From: Flavobacterium saliperosum
GTDB taxonomy: Bacteria > Bacteroidota > Bacteroidia > Flavobacteriales > Flavobacteriaceae
Length of the DNA: 64,000 nucleotides
Direction: 5' to 3'
Assembly: GCF_900100625.1 (NCBI RefSeq)
Contig: NZ_FMTY01000006.1
Span: 62,001 to 126,000 of the forward strand
Below the pieces are notes generated by a model. The model searched no databases. It saw only the letters and a list, made by a program, of their open reading frames with translations, and was not told where the DNA came from. The first letter of the stretch is position 1, and each line of letters opens with the position of its first letter. Of this stretch, positions 54,686 through 63,692 are shown piece by piece. Position numbers and translations under genes: made by a program.

Positions 54686-54808
54686 AATGCGTTATGTTTT
54701 TAGTTTATTTGGAACTCACAGGGAAAGAAAGTAAAACTTCTTTGGTCTTGTTAGTCTCTTTTTTGTACAAATGTTATCTTTACAGTCACAAAAATATAAA
54801 ATATCTGC

Positions 54809-55738
54809 ATGATAGCAAGTCTTTTTAATAAATCCCGACCAATTAATTACGTTTTAATCAGTTTATTGCTGGTTGTTTTTTATTTTTTGTACTTAACAAA
54901 GGACTTTTCATGGACGGATTATTATTTCACCATCGTTCAGAAAATTGGATTGTTATTCATTTTAATCGCGTCTTTATTTTTGGTTCGCTTCATCACCAAA
55001 CGCAACGGACTGAGTAAAGACAACAGTTATGCGGCTTTTCTGTTTGTCATTTTTCTGATTCTTTTCCCGACGACTTTGGTCAATACCAATATTATTCTGG
55101 CCAATTTCTTCCTGCTTTTGGCTTTGAGACGCCTGGTTTCAATGCAATCGTTGGTCACCCCGAAAGAAAAGATTTTTGATGCTTCGTTTTGGATTTTCGT
55201 AGCCTCTTTATTTCACTTTTGGTGTATTCTCTTTCTGATTTTGGTTTTCATTTCGATTGTTTTCCACGTATCGAGAGATTACCGGAACTGGTTGATTCCG
55301 TTCATTGCTTTTTTCTCGGTTTTAATTCTGTTCATGTTGGCCGTACTTATTTTAGACAGCGACCTTTTGGCGTATGTGGCCGGAAAAATGCAAATCAGTT
55401 TCGACTTCACCTATTTTGAAAACGTATTCCAGAATATTGCCTTGGCGTTTTTTTCTTCGGTAGCGGTATTGTTTTTCACCACTCAGGTTCTGGCACTTCA
55501 GAACCGACCGTTGAACATGCAGTCGTCCTATAAAAAAATCCTTTTCACCTTTCTTTTAGGGGTTGCGGTGTATGTGTTGTCGGCCAGTAAAAACAACAGT
55601 TTCCTGATAGTTACCTTTTTTCCGTTATCGGTTTTGGGAACCAATTTTCTGGAAGGCTTGGACAACAAATGGCTGAAAGAAAGTGTTTTGGGAGGCTTGG
55701 TAGTGATAACCCTCATTATCTTTTTCGGACAATTATAG
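54809..55738 (+). CDS. polytopic membrane protein (DUF6427-like)
   Basis: The 309-residue protein has about eight to nine membrane helices, starting MIASLFNKSRPINYVLISLL. From memory it matches a flavobacterial family (DUF6427) of unknown role. There is no transporter signature I can recognise. A possible promoter box TATCTTTA lies at 54775-54782. It converges with upp, with a 6-base overlap of the ends. Confidence 0.72.
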   Translation: MIASLFNKSRPINYVLISLLLVVFYFLYLTKDFSWTDYYFTIVQKIGLLFILIASLFLVRFITKRNGLSKDNSYAAFLFVIFLILFPTTLVNTNIILANFFLLLALRRLVSMQSLVTPKEKIFDASFWIFVASLFHFWCILFLILVFISIVFHVSRDYRNWLIPFIAFFSVLILFMLAVLILDSDLLAYVAGKMQISFDFTYFENVFQNIALAFFSSVAVLFFTTQVLALQNRPLNMQSSYKKILFTFLLGVAVYVLSASKNNSFLIVTFFPLSVLGTNFLEGLDNKWLKESVLGGLVVITLIIFFGQL

Positions 55739-56386
55739 TTTGCTACCGTAAGCCAAATCACCGGCATCACCCAACCCGGGAACAATGTAGTTTTTCTCAT
55801 TCAGTTTTTCATCCAACGCGGCTACCCACAAATGGCAGTTTTCCGGAAGATTTTTTTTCAGAAATGCAATCCCTTCGGGAGCAGCAATGACCACCGCGAT
55901 ATGAATTTCCTTTGGTTTCTGTTCCAGGTGTAATTTGTGTAAAACCGCTACTAAGGATTGTCCGGTTGCCAACATCGGGTCGATTAAAATCAGATTTTTA
56001 TCCTGAAAAGAAGGCGCTGCCTGATACTCCACTAAAATTTCAAACTTGTCATCATTGTCATAATGATGGCGGTAGGCCGATACAAATCCGTTTTCCGCAT
56101 CGTCAAAAAAATTCATAAAACCTTGGTGTAAGGCCAAACCGGCACGTAAGATAGAACACAAAACCACATTGTCGGCAATGGTTGTCGTGTGTTTAATTCC
56201 TAGAGGAGTCTGAACGGAAATGTCTTTATATTCTAATGTTTTACTCAGTTCATAGGCCATGATTTCTCCGATACGTTCGATGTTTTTACGAAAACGCATA
56301 CTGTCTTTCTGAATTGTAACGTCGCGAAGTTGCGTTAAAAAGTGGTTCAGAATGCTGTTTTTTTCGGAGATATAATGAATGTGCAT
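55733..56386 (-). CDS. upp: uracil phosphoribosyltransferase
   Basis: This pyrimidine-salvage enzyme makes UMP from uracil and PRPP. From the ATG at 56386 it has 217 residues. Motifs: SILRAGLALHQGF, the PRPP-binding LILIDPMLATGQSLVAVL and the C-terminal uracil-binding IVPGLGDAGDLAYG. A longer frame to 56494 would overlap the divergent gene and add unrelated residues, so it is rejected. Confidence 0.95.
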   Translation of the reverse strand: MHIHYISEKNSILNHFLTQLRDVTIQKDSMRFRKNIERIGEIMAYELSKTLEYKDISVQTPLGIKHTTTIADNVVLCSILRAGLALHQGFMNFFDDAENGFVSAYRHHYDNDDKFEILVEYQAAPSFQDKNLILIDPMLATGQSLVAVLHKLHLEQKPKEIHIAVVIAAPEGIAFLKKNLPENCHLWVAALDEKLNEKNYIVPGLGDAGDLAYGSKL

Positions 56387-56427
56387 GGGAATTGAATTTA
56401 TTTTTCGGACTATAAAAGTATAAAAAC

Positions 56428-56435
56428 TATATTTG
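56428..56435 (+). promoter_or_regulatory. promoter -7 element TATATTTG
   Basis: Exact TAnnTTTG match 18 bases before the DUF4254 gene, in the 67-base gap that also holds the divergent upp leader. Confidence 0.5.
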
Positions 56436-56453
56436 TAAATAAAATTTAAAACT

Positions 56454-57059
56454 ATGTTCGCTGAATTCGCCTTTCCTATTTTTGAGCAAAGCATCCGAGA
56501 TTATCATGTAATCGACGATGTGTACCAACCCGTTTTGAATCCGTATGAAAAAGGTTCCATAGAATATTTATTGTATGCCAAAAACTGGGTGGATACCGTG
56601 CAGTGGCATTATGAAGACATCGTTCGTGACCCGAATATTGATCCGGTAGCCGCTTTGGATCTGAAACGTAAAATCGATGCTTCCAATCAAGTGCGTACCG
56701 ATATGGTGGAATATATCGACAGTTATTTTCTTCAGAAATACAAAGATGTTCAGGTAAAACCGAATGCAAAAATCAATACCGAAAGTCCGGCTTGGGCAAT
56801 GGATCGTTTGTCAATTTTGGCCTTGAAAATTTACCACATGAGCGAAGAAGCGAACCGCGCAGAAGCGACTCCGGAACACCGTGCCAAATGCCAGGAAAAA
56901 TTAAACGTATTGTTGGATCAGAAAAACGACATGTTCATTTCAATCGGTCAGTTAATCGAAGATATCGAGAACGGTGATAAGTACATGAAAGTGTACAAAC
57001 AAATGAAAATGTACAACGACGAGGAATTGAATCCGGTATTGTATCAAAACAAAAAATAG
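56454..57059 (+). CDS. DUF4254 protein
   Basis: The 201-residue, mostly helical cytoplasmic protein carries the DUF4254 pattern: FPIFEQSIRDYHVIDDV, KNWVDTVQWHYEDIVRDP, NQVRTDMVEYIDSYF and AWAMDRLSILALKIYHM. The family is found beside glycosyltransferase genes of Bacteroidota and its role is unknown. The GT9 gene starts 11 bases after its stop, so the two are probably cotranscribed and may act in the same lipopolysaccharide step. Confidence 0.85.
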   Translation: MFAEFAFPIFEQSIRDYHVIDDVYQPVLNPYEKGSIEYLLYAKNWVDTVQWHYEDIVRDPNIDPVAALDLKRKIDASNQVRTDMVEYIDSYFLQKYKDVQVKPNAKINTESPAWAMDRLSILALKIYHMSEEANRAEATPEHRAKCQEKLNVLLDQKNDMFISIGQLIEDIENGDKYMKVYKQMKMYNDEELNPVLYQNKK

Positions 57060-57070
57060 TCATCGCAACG

Positions 57071-58108
57071 ATGCCTAAACCAATACATATTGCTGTAATA
57101 AGGCTCTCAGCCATGGGTGATGTCGCAATGACGGTTCCTGTACTGAGAGCCTTAGTTTTGCAGCACCCCGAAGTGCAACTTACCGTGGTTTCCCGACCTT
57201 TTTTCAAACCTTTTTTCAACGGTATTCCGAATGTGGATTTTTTCGCGGTCGATTTGAATAAACGTCATAAAGGATTTGCGGGCTTGCTCCGATTGTATGC
57301 CGATTTGCGAAAGCTAAATGTTGACGCTGTAGCTGATTTGCATAATGTACTGCGCTCTAAAGTGGTTCGGAATTTATTCGCGTTAAGCGGAAAAAAAGTG
57401 AGTGCCACCGATAAGGGAAGAGAAGCCAAAAAAGCCCTTACCAGATTCGAAAATAAAATTTTTGCTCCGGTAAAACCGATGGTTGAACGGCATTGTGCAA
57501 CATTTGCCGAGTTGGGTTTTACCATTGATTTGACAAATCCGAAATTTCCGAAAAGAGCGAACTTGTCTGAAAAAATCATTACCGTTACCGGAACCAAATC
57601 GGAGAAATGGATTGGCATTGCGCCTTTTGCACAATACGAGAGTAAAGTGTATCCTTTCGATTTAATGAAGAAAGTAATTGATGCATTGGCTTCCGACCCA
57701 AGTCTTAAAGTGTTGCTTTTTGGAGGCGGGGAAAAAGAAATCCAATTGTTAAACCAGTTGCGGAACAGCCATTCCAATGTTGTTGTATTAGCCGGTAAAC
57801 TGAAACTCCAACAGGAACTTGAAGTGATTTCCAATCTGGATGTAATGCTCAGTATGGATTCCGGGAATGCACACCTTGCGGCTATGTTGGGCGTAAAAGT
57901 GATTACGCTTTGGGGCGCCACGCACCCTTTCGCCGGATTCAAACCGTTTCACCAACCGGATGATTTTTGCATTACGGCCGACAGAAATGAATATCCGTTA
58001 TTACCAACATCCGTTTACGGGAACAAAAAAGTGGATGGGTATGGGGATGTCATGCGCACGATTTTACCGGAAACGGTTGTAACTAAAATAAAAAAGGAGC
58101 TTGAATAA
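57071..58108 (+). CDS. GT9-family glycosyltransferase (heptosyltransferase-like)
   Basis: The 345-residue GT-B protein begins IAVIRLSAMGDVAMTVPVLR, the GT9 signature, and contains SMDSGNAHLAAMLGVKVITL and WGATHPFAGF, the ADP-heptose-binding region of heptosyltransferases. In Bacteroidota the donor may differ from ADP-heptose, so the sugar is left open. It likely adds a core sugar to lipopolysaccharide at the inner-membrane cytoplasmic face. The stop codon lies within the terminator stem that follows. Confidence 0.88.
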   Translation: MPKPIHIAVIRLSAMGDVAMTVPVLRALVLQHPEVQLTVVSRPFFKPFFNGIPNVDFFAVDLNKRHKGFAGLLRLYADLRKLNVDAVADLHNVLRSKVVRNLFALSGKKVSATDKGREAKKALTRFENKIFAPVKPMVERHCATFAELGFTIDLTNPKFPKRANLSEKIITVTGTKSEKWIGIAPFAQYESKVYPFDLMKKVIDALASDPSLKVLLFGGGEKEIQLLNQLRNSHSNVVVLAGKLKLQQELEVISNLDVMLSMDSGNAHLAAMLGVKVITLWGATHPFAGFKPFHQPDDFCITADRNEYPLLPTSVYGNKKVDGYGDVMRTILPETVVTKIKKELE

Positions 58109-58121
58109 GCTCCTTATTTTA
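58094..58121 (+). terminator. terminator containing the GT9 stop codon
   Basis: AAGGAGCTT and AAGCTCCTT form a 9-bp stem with loop GAAT; the stop TAA begins at the end of the loop. A loosely T-rich tail (ATTTTATTTATT) follows. The stem overlaps the coding end, so ribosomes at the stop would cover it. Confidence 0.7.
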
Positions 58122-58122
58122 T

Positions 58123-58917
58123 TTATTGTCCCAGATAGGTGACCTCAATTCGGCAGAGATTGCCCATTGCGGTTGTTTTTCCGATAACATGAGGTGAAGC
58201 CGAAGTCAAATTGTCATCGGCAATCCCCCAATAAGAGGCGTTTAAGTTACAGGTCTGCCCCACTGTAAGTTGTACGGTATAGATAATGGTTGTCTGGTTG
58301 AACAATTCATAAATATCGGTATTACCGCCCCACATCCCGCCGTCTTTAAAGAAACTGGTGGAGTAGGTGTAAGAATCCGTATTTACACCATTTACCGTCA
58401 AACGGAAATTACCTTCCACAAAACCAAGTTTTGCATCGGTATCATCAACAGTGGTTGCACCCAAATACCCATGCAGTATGATTTGGTAGGTGCCATTGTA
58501 AGGTGCCACAAAACTCTTTGCATTTAAATTCGGAATGTTGGTATAGGTTGAGGCTGTAGTAGCGCAGGCTAAATTCGCATTTTGAACGAACGATACATTG
58601 TATTTTCTTTGGAATTGGGAAATCCAGGAAGTGCCATCCCAGAAATAAACACCCGGCACAACCGAATAGGTTCCTGCCGTGGTAGCCGTATTCCAAACGG
58701 ATGTTCCTGCAACTAGGGCACCGCCTTGTGGGTTGATAACCGGTGCGGCCACATTGGTAGCGGTCAATGCCACTCTGGGCAATAAAAAACCGGTGGTTGA
58801 GGAGTTGATTTCTAAGGCTGCCCGAGGGGTGGTTGTTCCGATTCCAACCTGTGAATACACGTTTACGCTAAGGGTAATTGACAGGATACAGATTGCAAAC
58901 TTGTAAAAAGTTTTCAT
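58123..58917 (-). CDS. secreted protein with VGIGTTTP-type N-terminal domain
   Basis: The 264-residue exported protein has a signal peptide (MKTFYKFAICILSITLSVNVYS), followed by QVGIGTTTPRAALEINSST and FLLPRVALTATN, a segment shared by many flavobacterial surface proteins. The rest (about 100-264) is beta-rich with YNGTYQIILHGYLG and NFRLTVNGVNTDSYTY, which resembles a jelly-roll or C1q-like sheet. No T9SS tail is evident. Function is unknown; a surface or adhesin-like role is inferred. Confidence 0.75.
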   Translation of the reverse strand: MKTFYKFAICILSITLSVNVYSQVGIGTTTPRAALEINSSTTGFLLPRVALTATNVAAPVINPQGGALVAGTSVWNTATTAGTYSVVPGVYFWDGTSWISQFQRKYNVSFVQNANLACATTASTYTNIPNLNAKSFVAPYNGTYQIILHGYLGATTVDDTDAKLGFVEGNFRLTVNGVNTDSYTYSTSFFKDGGMWGGNTDIYELFNQTTIIYTVQLTVGQTCNLNASYWGIADDNLTSASPHVIGKTTAMGNLCRIEVTYLGQ

Positions 58918-59026
58918 TGTGGTTTGATGTTAGTTTTCGGTTAAATTTTTATTAAAATTTTAGCGAAACTATAAAAAACCCACATGTTAAGCCGATTATG
59001 TTATATAATATCGATGAAAAACAAAA

Positions 59027-59058
59027 AAAATCGACTAATTACAAAATTAGCCGATTTT
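59027..59058. terminator. rho-independent terminator after the ferredoxin reductase gene
   Basis: AAAATCGaCTAATT pairs with AATTAGcCGATTTT (one A/C mismatch) around ACAA. On the minus strand it ends the gene stopping at 59086 and is followed by a T-rich run. Confidence 0.65.
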
Positions 59059-59085
59059 TTTATAATTGGTTGTTTTACAGAGGAT

Positions 59086-60138
59086 TTATACGTCGTCATA
59101 ATCCACATAAATCTCTTCTGTGGTTGGGTGGGCCTGACAGGTTAAGATTAAACCGTCGGCAATTTCTTTATCGGTTAGGATGGCATTCTTTTTCATTTCG
59201 GCAGCGCCCTTGGTAACTCGGGCCAAACAGCTGCTGCAAATTCCGCCCTGACAAGAATAGGGAGCGTCAATGCCTTGTTTTAAAGCGGCTTCCAGAATGG
59301 TCTGTTTTTGCGCCATTTCAAAACTCACTTCCTCGTCATCTACCATCACGGTAATTTTGGTATGTCCGCCTAAAGTGTTTTCGGAGCTGGTTTCGTTTGG
59401 CGAAGTTGCGAACAATTCAAATTTGATGTCTTTTTCCGGAACATTGTGTTCTTTAAGAACCGTACTAACGGTAGAAATCATGTCTTCCGGTCCGCACAAA
59501 TAATATTTGGCAAATTCCTTTTCCGCGTGTTTGTTTTTTAATACAAAATTGACGGCTGATTTATCAATTCTTCCAAACAAAGCCTCGTCAACATTTACCT
59601 GGGTGAAAGTAAAATGAACAAAGAAGCGTCCCACATATTTTAATTGTAAATCATGCAGTTGTTTGTAAAAAATGGTTTCTTCCGGAGATTTATTACCGAA
59701 AAGCAAAACAAAAGTACTTTTGGGTTCGTTATGCAAAACCGATTGGATAATCGACATGATTGGCGTGATTCCGCTTCCTGCTGCAAAAGCCGCATAATTT
59801 CTCTGGTTCTCCGCTTTGGGTTCAAACGTAAAACGGCCTTCGGGAACCCCTACTTCAATCAGGTCGCCCTGTTTCAGAGTAGTATTGGCAAACTGTGAAA
59901 AAACGCCATTGGAAACGGCTTTAATGGCAATACGGAATTCACCACTATCAGGAGCCGAGCATAACGAATACGCTCTTCGGATTTCCTTTCCGTCCAGTGT
60001 CAGTTTTAAATTAACATATTGTCCTGCAGTAAAAGCATATTGTGATTTTAATTCTTCCGGAACATTAAAAGCGACGGAAACGGCTTGTGGTGTTTCGCGT
60101 CGTACTTCTTTTATGAGTAGTTTATAAAATGTTGACAT
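59086..60138 (-). CDS. PaaE-like NADPH-ferredoxin oxidoreductase with 2Fe-2S domain
   Basis: The 350-residue protein has an FAD-binding domain (FTAGQYVNLKLTL, RAYSLCSAP), an NAD(P)-binding domain (FAAGSGITPIMSIIQSVL, YYLCGPEDMIS) and a C-terminal plant-type 2Fe-2S ferredoxin domain (APYSCQGGICSSCLARV, with a fourth cysteine at LTCQAHP). This order is that of PaaE, the reductase of phenylacetyl-CoA epoxidase, and of related reductases. No other paa genes are seen, so it may serve another oxygenase or desaturase. Confidence 0.88.
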   Translation of the reverse strand: MSTFYKLLIKEVRRETPQAVSVAFNVPEELKSQYAFTAGQYVNLKLTLDGKEIRRAYSLCSAPDSGEFRIAIKAVSNGVFSQFANTTLKQGDLIEVGVPEGRFTFEPKAENQRNYAAFAAGSGITPIMSIIQSVLHNEPKSTFVLLFGNKSPEETIFYKQLHDLQLKYVGRFFVHFTFTQVNVDEALFGRIDKSAVNFVLKNKHAEKEFAKYYLCGPEDMISTVSTVLKEHNVPEKDIKFELFATSPNETSSENTLGGHTKITVMVDDEEVSFEMAQKQTILEAALKQGIDAPYSCQGGICSSCLARVTKGAAEMKKNAILTDKEIADGLILTCQAHPTTEEIYVDYDDV

Positions 60139-60158
60139 GATATAATTTGTTTAAAAGG

Positions 60159-60166
60159 CAAAAATA
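60159..60166 (-). promoter_or_regulatory. promoter -7 element TATTTTTG
   Basis: On the minus strand an exact TAnnTTTG match, 20 bases before the ferredoxin reductase start. No clear -33 TTG at the usual distance. Confidence 0.45.
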
Positions 60167-60411
60167 ACTAATCTGAAATTTTTAAATATGATAAAAAGCA
60201 GAAATTAATTGTTCAGGAGTTTTAGGCAGGGATGTGAAAAGAAAGTTTTAAATGGTTTTCTCGCTGTATGTGATAGTTGTTTTCAAAGACTTTCTTTCCC
60301 TTTCGGCCGATTTTTCCTTACAAATTTTACACATATTAAAAAGAAACGTATTTTTACCCGTATTTATACTAAAAAAAGATTTTGAAAGTTAAAGGAATAA
60401 AACGGTTTACC

Positions 60412-63090
60412 TTGAAAAACACGATATTAAAATATTTGTTGGTTGTTGGCTTTTCGGCGCTTTTAATTGCCTGTTCCACCAAAAAAAACTCATTCACTCG
60501 TAGGGCCTATCATTCGGTAACTACGGAATTCAACGTACTGTATAATGGTCAAATCGCTTTTGATAAAGGCGTAGAAGATCTGAAAGTAACCTACAAGGAT
60601 AATTTCTGGGACATACTGCCGGTAGAACGCATGCAGGAAAAAACAGAAGCCATTCTTCCGGGCCAAACCAAAAATGCCAATTTTGAACGTGCGGAAACCA
60701 AGGCAACCAAAGCCATTCAGAAACACTCCATGAATATAGACGGGGGCGAAAAGAATCCGCAAATGGACGAAGCACACCTCCTGTTAGGAAAAGCCCGTTA
60801 CTATGACAATCGTTTTCTTCCGGCCTTGGAAGCGTTCAATTACATACTGTACAAATATCCCACCAGCGATAAAATATACGAGGCCAAGATTTGGCGAGAA
60901 AAAACCAACATCCGTTTGGAGAATGATGCGCAGGCCATCAAAAACCTGAAGATGTTGCTTAAGGATAAGAGATTAAAAGGGCAGGTACATGCCGATGCCA
61001 ATGCCATTTTAGCACAAGCGTACCTGAATACCAATATCAAGGATACTGCAATTGCCAAACTGAAAATCGCCCGCGAGCTTACCGAACAAAAGGAAGAGCA
61101 AGCACGCTACAGTTTCATATTGGGTCAGTTGTATGAAAGCCTGAATTACCCGGACAGTGCCTATGCGGCATTTCAGGAAGTGATTGACATGAAACGAAAA
61201 TCACCGCGTCGTTATGTCATTTGGGCACACGCAAAACAGGCGCAACAATTTGATTATAAAAACGGGGACACGCTTGCGTTTTCCGAGAAATATGACAAAC
61301 TTTTAAAAGACAGGGAAAATCGTCCTTATCTCGATGTGATCAACCATCAGAAAGGATTGTTTTATGATAAGTTGGATAAGAAAAGCGACGCAAAAAAATA
61401 CTACAATAAATCCCTTCGCTCCGTTTCACAGGACAATTATCTGATGGCCACCAATTACCGTAACCTGGCGGCGATTTATTTTGAAGATGCGAAATACAAA
61501 TCGGCCGGGAAATATTATGACAGTACGATGACGAAACTGGACATGAAATCACGCGAATATTTTGCCATTAAAAAGAAACGTGAAAATCTGGATGACGTCA
61601 TAAAATATGAGGATATCATTCATTTAAACGACAGTATTCTGAAAGTGGTGGCCATGAATGACAACGACAGAAGAAATTTTTATGAAGCCCACATTTCGAA
61701 GCTAAAAATCGAAGACGAAAGAAAAGCGCTTGAAGCCGCTAAAAAAGCGGAAAAGGAAACCCTGCAACAACAACAAAACCCGGGCGATACCCAAATCATG
61801 AAACCCGGCACAAATGATCCTCAGGGAGTTAAAGGAGGGAAAATGATGCCGCCATCCGGAGACCCTGTCAGTATGGAGCCGCCATCCATGGTTTCGCCCA
61901 CGCTACAAACCCGAGGCAGCGACGGACAATCCAATTTCTATTTTTACAATCCAACCACGGTTGCTTATGGAAAAAGCGAGTTCAGAAAGAAATGGGGTAA
62001 CCGTAAACTAAAAGAGGACTGGCGTTGGACTTCAATGTCGGATACCTCCAATGACAATCAGGACAATACCGAGGAAGTCATTGCCGATGAAGTGGTGAAA
62101 GTGGATGAGAATCCATTGGTTAAAACCGAAAAACCGGAATATTCTGCCGATTTTTATCTGAGCCAACTGCCAACCGAACAAAAAGTAATCGACAGTTTGG
62201 CACGAGACAGAAATTTTGCGTATTTCCAGTTGGGGAACATCTACAAGGAGAAGTTCAAGGAATACGAATTGGCCGCTTCAAAACTGGAAACGCTTTTGGC
62301 TCAAAAACCGGAGGAGCGATTAATCTTGCCGACGAAATACAATCTGTATAAAATATACGAAATCATTCATCCCTTGAAAGCCGAGGCGATGAAACAGGAA
62401 ATAATTTCAGGTTACCCGAACAGTCATTATGCGCAGATTCTGCAGAACAGCGCAGTCCAGATTACCGACAGTCCGGCAATGGTTTACGGTACTTTATTCA
62501 AACAATACGAAAAAGGGGATTATCAGGAAACCCTAAAGCAAACCGAGCTGATGCTTCAGAATTTTGCGGGAGACGAAATGGCACCGAAATTCGAATTGTT
62601 ACGCGCACGAATTATCGCCCGATTGGAAGGGGTTTCAGAATACAAAAAAGCCCTTACGGCCATCGCACAAAACTATCCTACGATTGATGAAGGAAAACAG
62701 GCCGATGCATTGGTGAAAAATGACATCCCGAAACTGGAAGCGCTGGAATTAGGAAAAGGCACGCCGGCTAGCTGGAAAATCGTGTACCAGATTCCGTATC
62801 CAAACGCCAGCGATACCAAAGTAAAAGTGCTGAACGAAAAGCTGCAGAAATACATCAAAGACCGAAACAGCGAAAAAATCACCTTGTCGAATGATGTTTA
62901 CAGAGCCGATAAGAGTTTTTTGATTGTTCATGGCTTCAGTAGTAAGGAAGGGGCGTTGTCGACCATTTCGGTGTTGAAAGACTTCAAAGGCTATAAAATT
63001 CAGGACGCGGCTTTTGTGATTTCGAATGAAGATTACAAAGTGATTCAGATTAAAAAGAATCTACCGGAGTATCTGGCAACAATAAAATAA
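60412..63090 (+). CDS. sprE: gliding/T9SS TPR lipoprotein SprE (PorW)
   Basis: An outer-membrane-associated TPR lipoprotein needed for gliding and type IX secretion in flavobacteria (SprE) and Porphyromonas (PorW). The protein has 892 residues from the chosen TTG: signal peptide (KNTILKYLLVVGFSALLIAC), lipobox LIAC, then FTRRAYHSVTTEFNVLYNGQ, TKAIQKHSMNIDGGEKNPQM, and many TPR units. A Pro/Gly/Gln-rich linker (near 450-520) and a further TPR block follow. No ATG is available; TTG at 60412 gives a normal lipoprotein signal, while TTG at 60382 would add ten basic residues. The identification rests on remembered SprE features and context. Confidence 0.87.
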   Translation: MKNTILKYLLVVGFSALLIACSTKKNSFTRRAYHSVTTEFNVLYNGQIAFDKGVEDLKVTYKDNFWDILPVERMQEKTEAILPGQTKNANFERAETKATKAIQKHSMNIDGGEKNPQMDEAHLLLGKARYYDNRFLPALEAFNYILYKYPTSDKIYEAKIWREKTNIRLENDAQAIKNLKMLLKDKRLKGQVHADANAILAQAYLNTNIKDTAIAKLKIARELTEQKEEQARYSFILGQLYESLNYPDSAYAAFQEVIDMKRKSPRRYVIWAHAKQAQQFDYKNGDTLAFSEKYDKLLKDRENRPYLDVINHQKGLFYDKLDKKSDAKKYYNKSLRSVSQDNYLMATNYRNLAAIYFEDAKYKSAGKYYDSTMTKLDMKSREYFAIKKKRENLDDVIKYEDIIHLNDSILKVVAMNDNDRRNFYEAHISKLKIEDERKALEAAKKAEKETLQQQQNPGDTQIMKPGTNDPQGVKGGKMMPPSGDPVSMEPPSMVSPTLQTRGSDGQSNFYFYNPTTVAYGKSEFRKKWGNRKLKEDWRWTSMSDTSNDNQDNTEEVIADEVVKVDENPLVKTEKPEYSADFYLSQLPTEQKVIDSLARDRNFAYFQLGNIYKEKFKEYELAASKLETLLAQKPEERLILPTKYNLYKIYEIIHPLKAEAMKQEIISGYPNSHYAQILQNSAVQITDSPAMVYGTLFKQYEKGDYQETLKQTELMLQNFAGDEMAPKFELLRARIIARLEGVSEYKKALTAIAQNYPTIDEGKQADALVKNDIPKLEALELGKGTPASWKIVYQIPYPNASDTKVKVLNEKLQKYIKDRNSEKITLSNDVYRADKSFLIVHGFSSKEGALSTISVLKDFKGYKIQDAAFVISNEDYKVIQIKKNLPEYLATIK

Positions 63091-63094
63091 AACT

Positions 63095-63496
63095 ATGTTC
63101 GACAAACCGCAAAAATCATACACCGACCTGTTGGGTAAAACCAACCGAATTGTGGAAGGTACCACCATTGAAGGTAATATTAGTTCTCAGGCCGATTTTC
63201 GTTTGGACGGACACTTAGTCGGAAATTTCACCTCCACCGGACGTTTGGTTATTGGTCCGGCCGGAAGCGTTACCGGTGATGTCATCTGTAAAACGGCGGA
63301 TATCGAAGGGAAGTTTAACGGAAAAATCGACGTTACCGACATTTTGAATATCCGTTCCAAAGCGTCCATAAAAGGAGAAGCCACGGTGGGAAAACTTTCT
63401 GTGGAACCCGGAGCCGATTTCAGCGCTTCCTGCGTAATGCGAAATACCATTAAAAACAGCAATTCTCATGGAGGATCCGAAGAAAAAAGCGCCTAA
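63095..63496 (+). CDS. bactofilin (polymer-forming cytoskeletal protein)
   Basis: The 133-residue protein has the bactofilin beta-helix: NRIVEGTTIEGNISSQADFR, LDGHLVGNFTSTGRLVIGP, VTGDVICKTADIEGKFNG, IDVTDILNIRSKASIKGE and VSVEPG-like KLSVEPGADFSA. Bactofilins form unregulated filaments that place cell-wall and envelope proteins. It follows sprE by 4 bases and overlaps the AtpZ gene by 29 bases, an unusually close link among gliding, cytoskeletal and ATP-synthase genes. Confidence 0.93.
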   Translation: MFDKPQKSYTDLLGKTNRIVEGTTIEGNISSQADFRLDGHLVGNFTSTGRLVIGPAGSVTGDVICKTADIEGKFNGKIDVTDILNIRSKASIKGEATVGKLSVEPGADFSASCVMRNTIKNSNSHGGSEEKSA

Positions 63497-63692
63497 CAGA
63501 TGGCTGGCACTAATAAATATTCCCATACAAATGGGGGCCATTATTTTTATCTTTGCCTGGATAGGAACGTGGCTGGATGAAAACCATCCCAATCCAAAAA
63601 TCTACTACAATAAGGTTTTAATTGTCGTGGGTGTTTTTTTAGCACTGTACAATGTCATCCGACAAGTAAACGAAATGAATAAAAATGAATAA
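63468..63692 (+). CDS. AtpZ/AtpI-family ATP-synthase-associated membrane protein
   Basis: The 74-residue protein has two membrane helices (MGAIIFIFAWIGTWLDE, VLIVVGVFLALYNVIRQV) of the AtpZ/AtpI type that assists c-ring assembly or ion supply of F0F1 ATP synthase. It starts within the bactofilin gene (29-base overlap) and overlaps the next gene by 8 bases. Its position suggests that the ATP-synthase genes lie beyond the window. Confidence 0.83.
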   Translation: MEDPKKKAPNRWLALINIPIQMGAIIFIFAWIGTWLDENHPNPKIYYNKVLIVVGVFLALYNVIRQVNEMNKNE

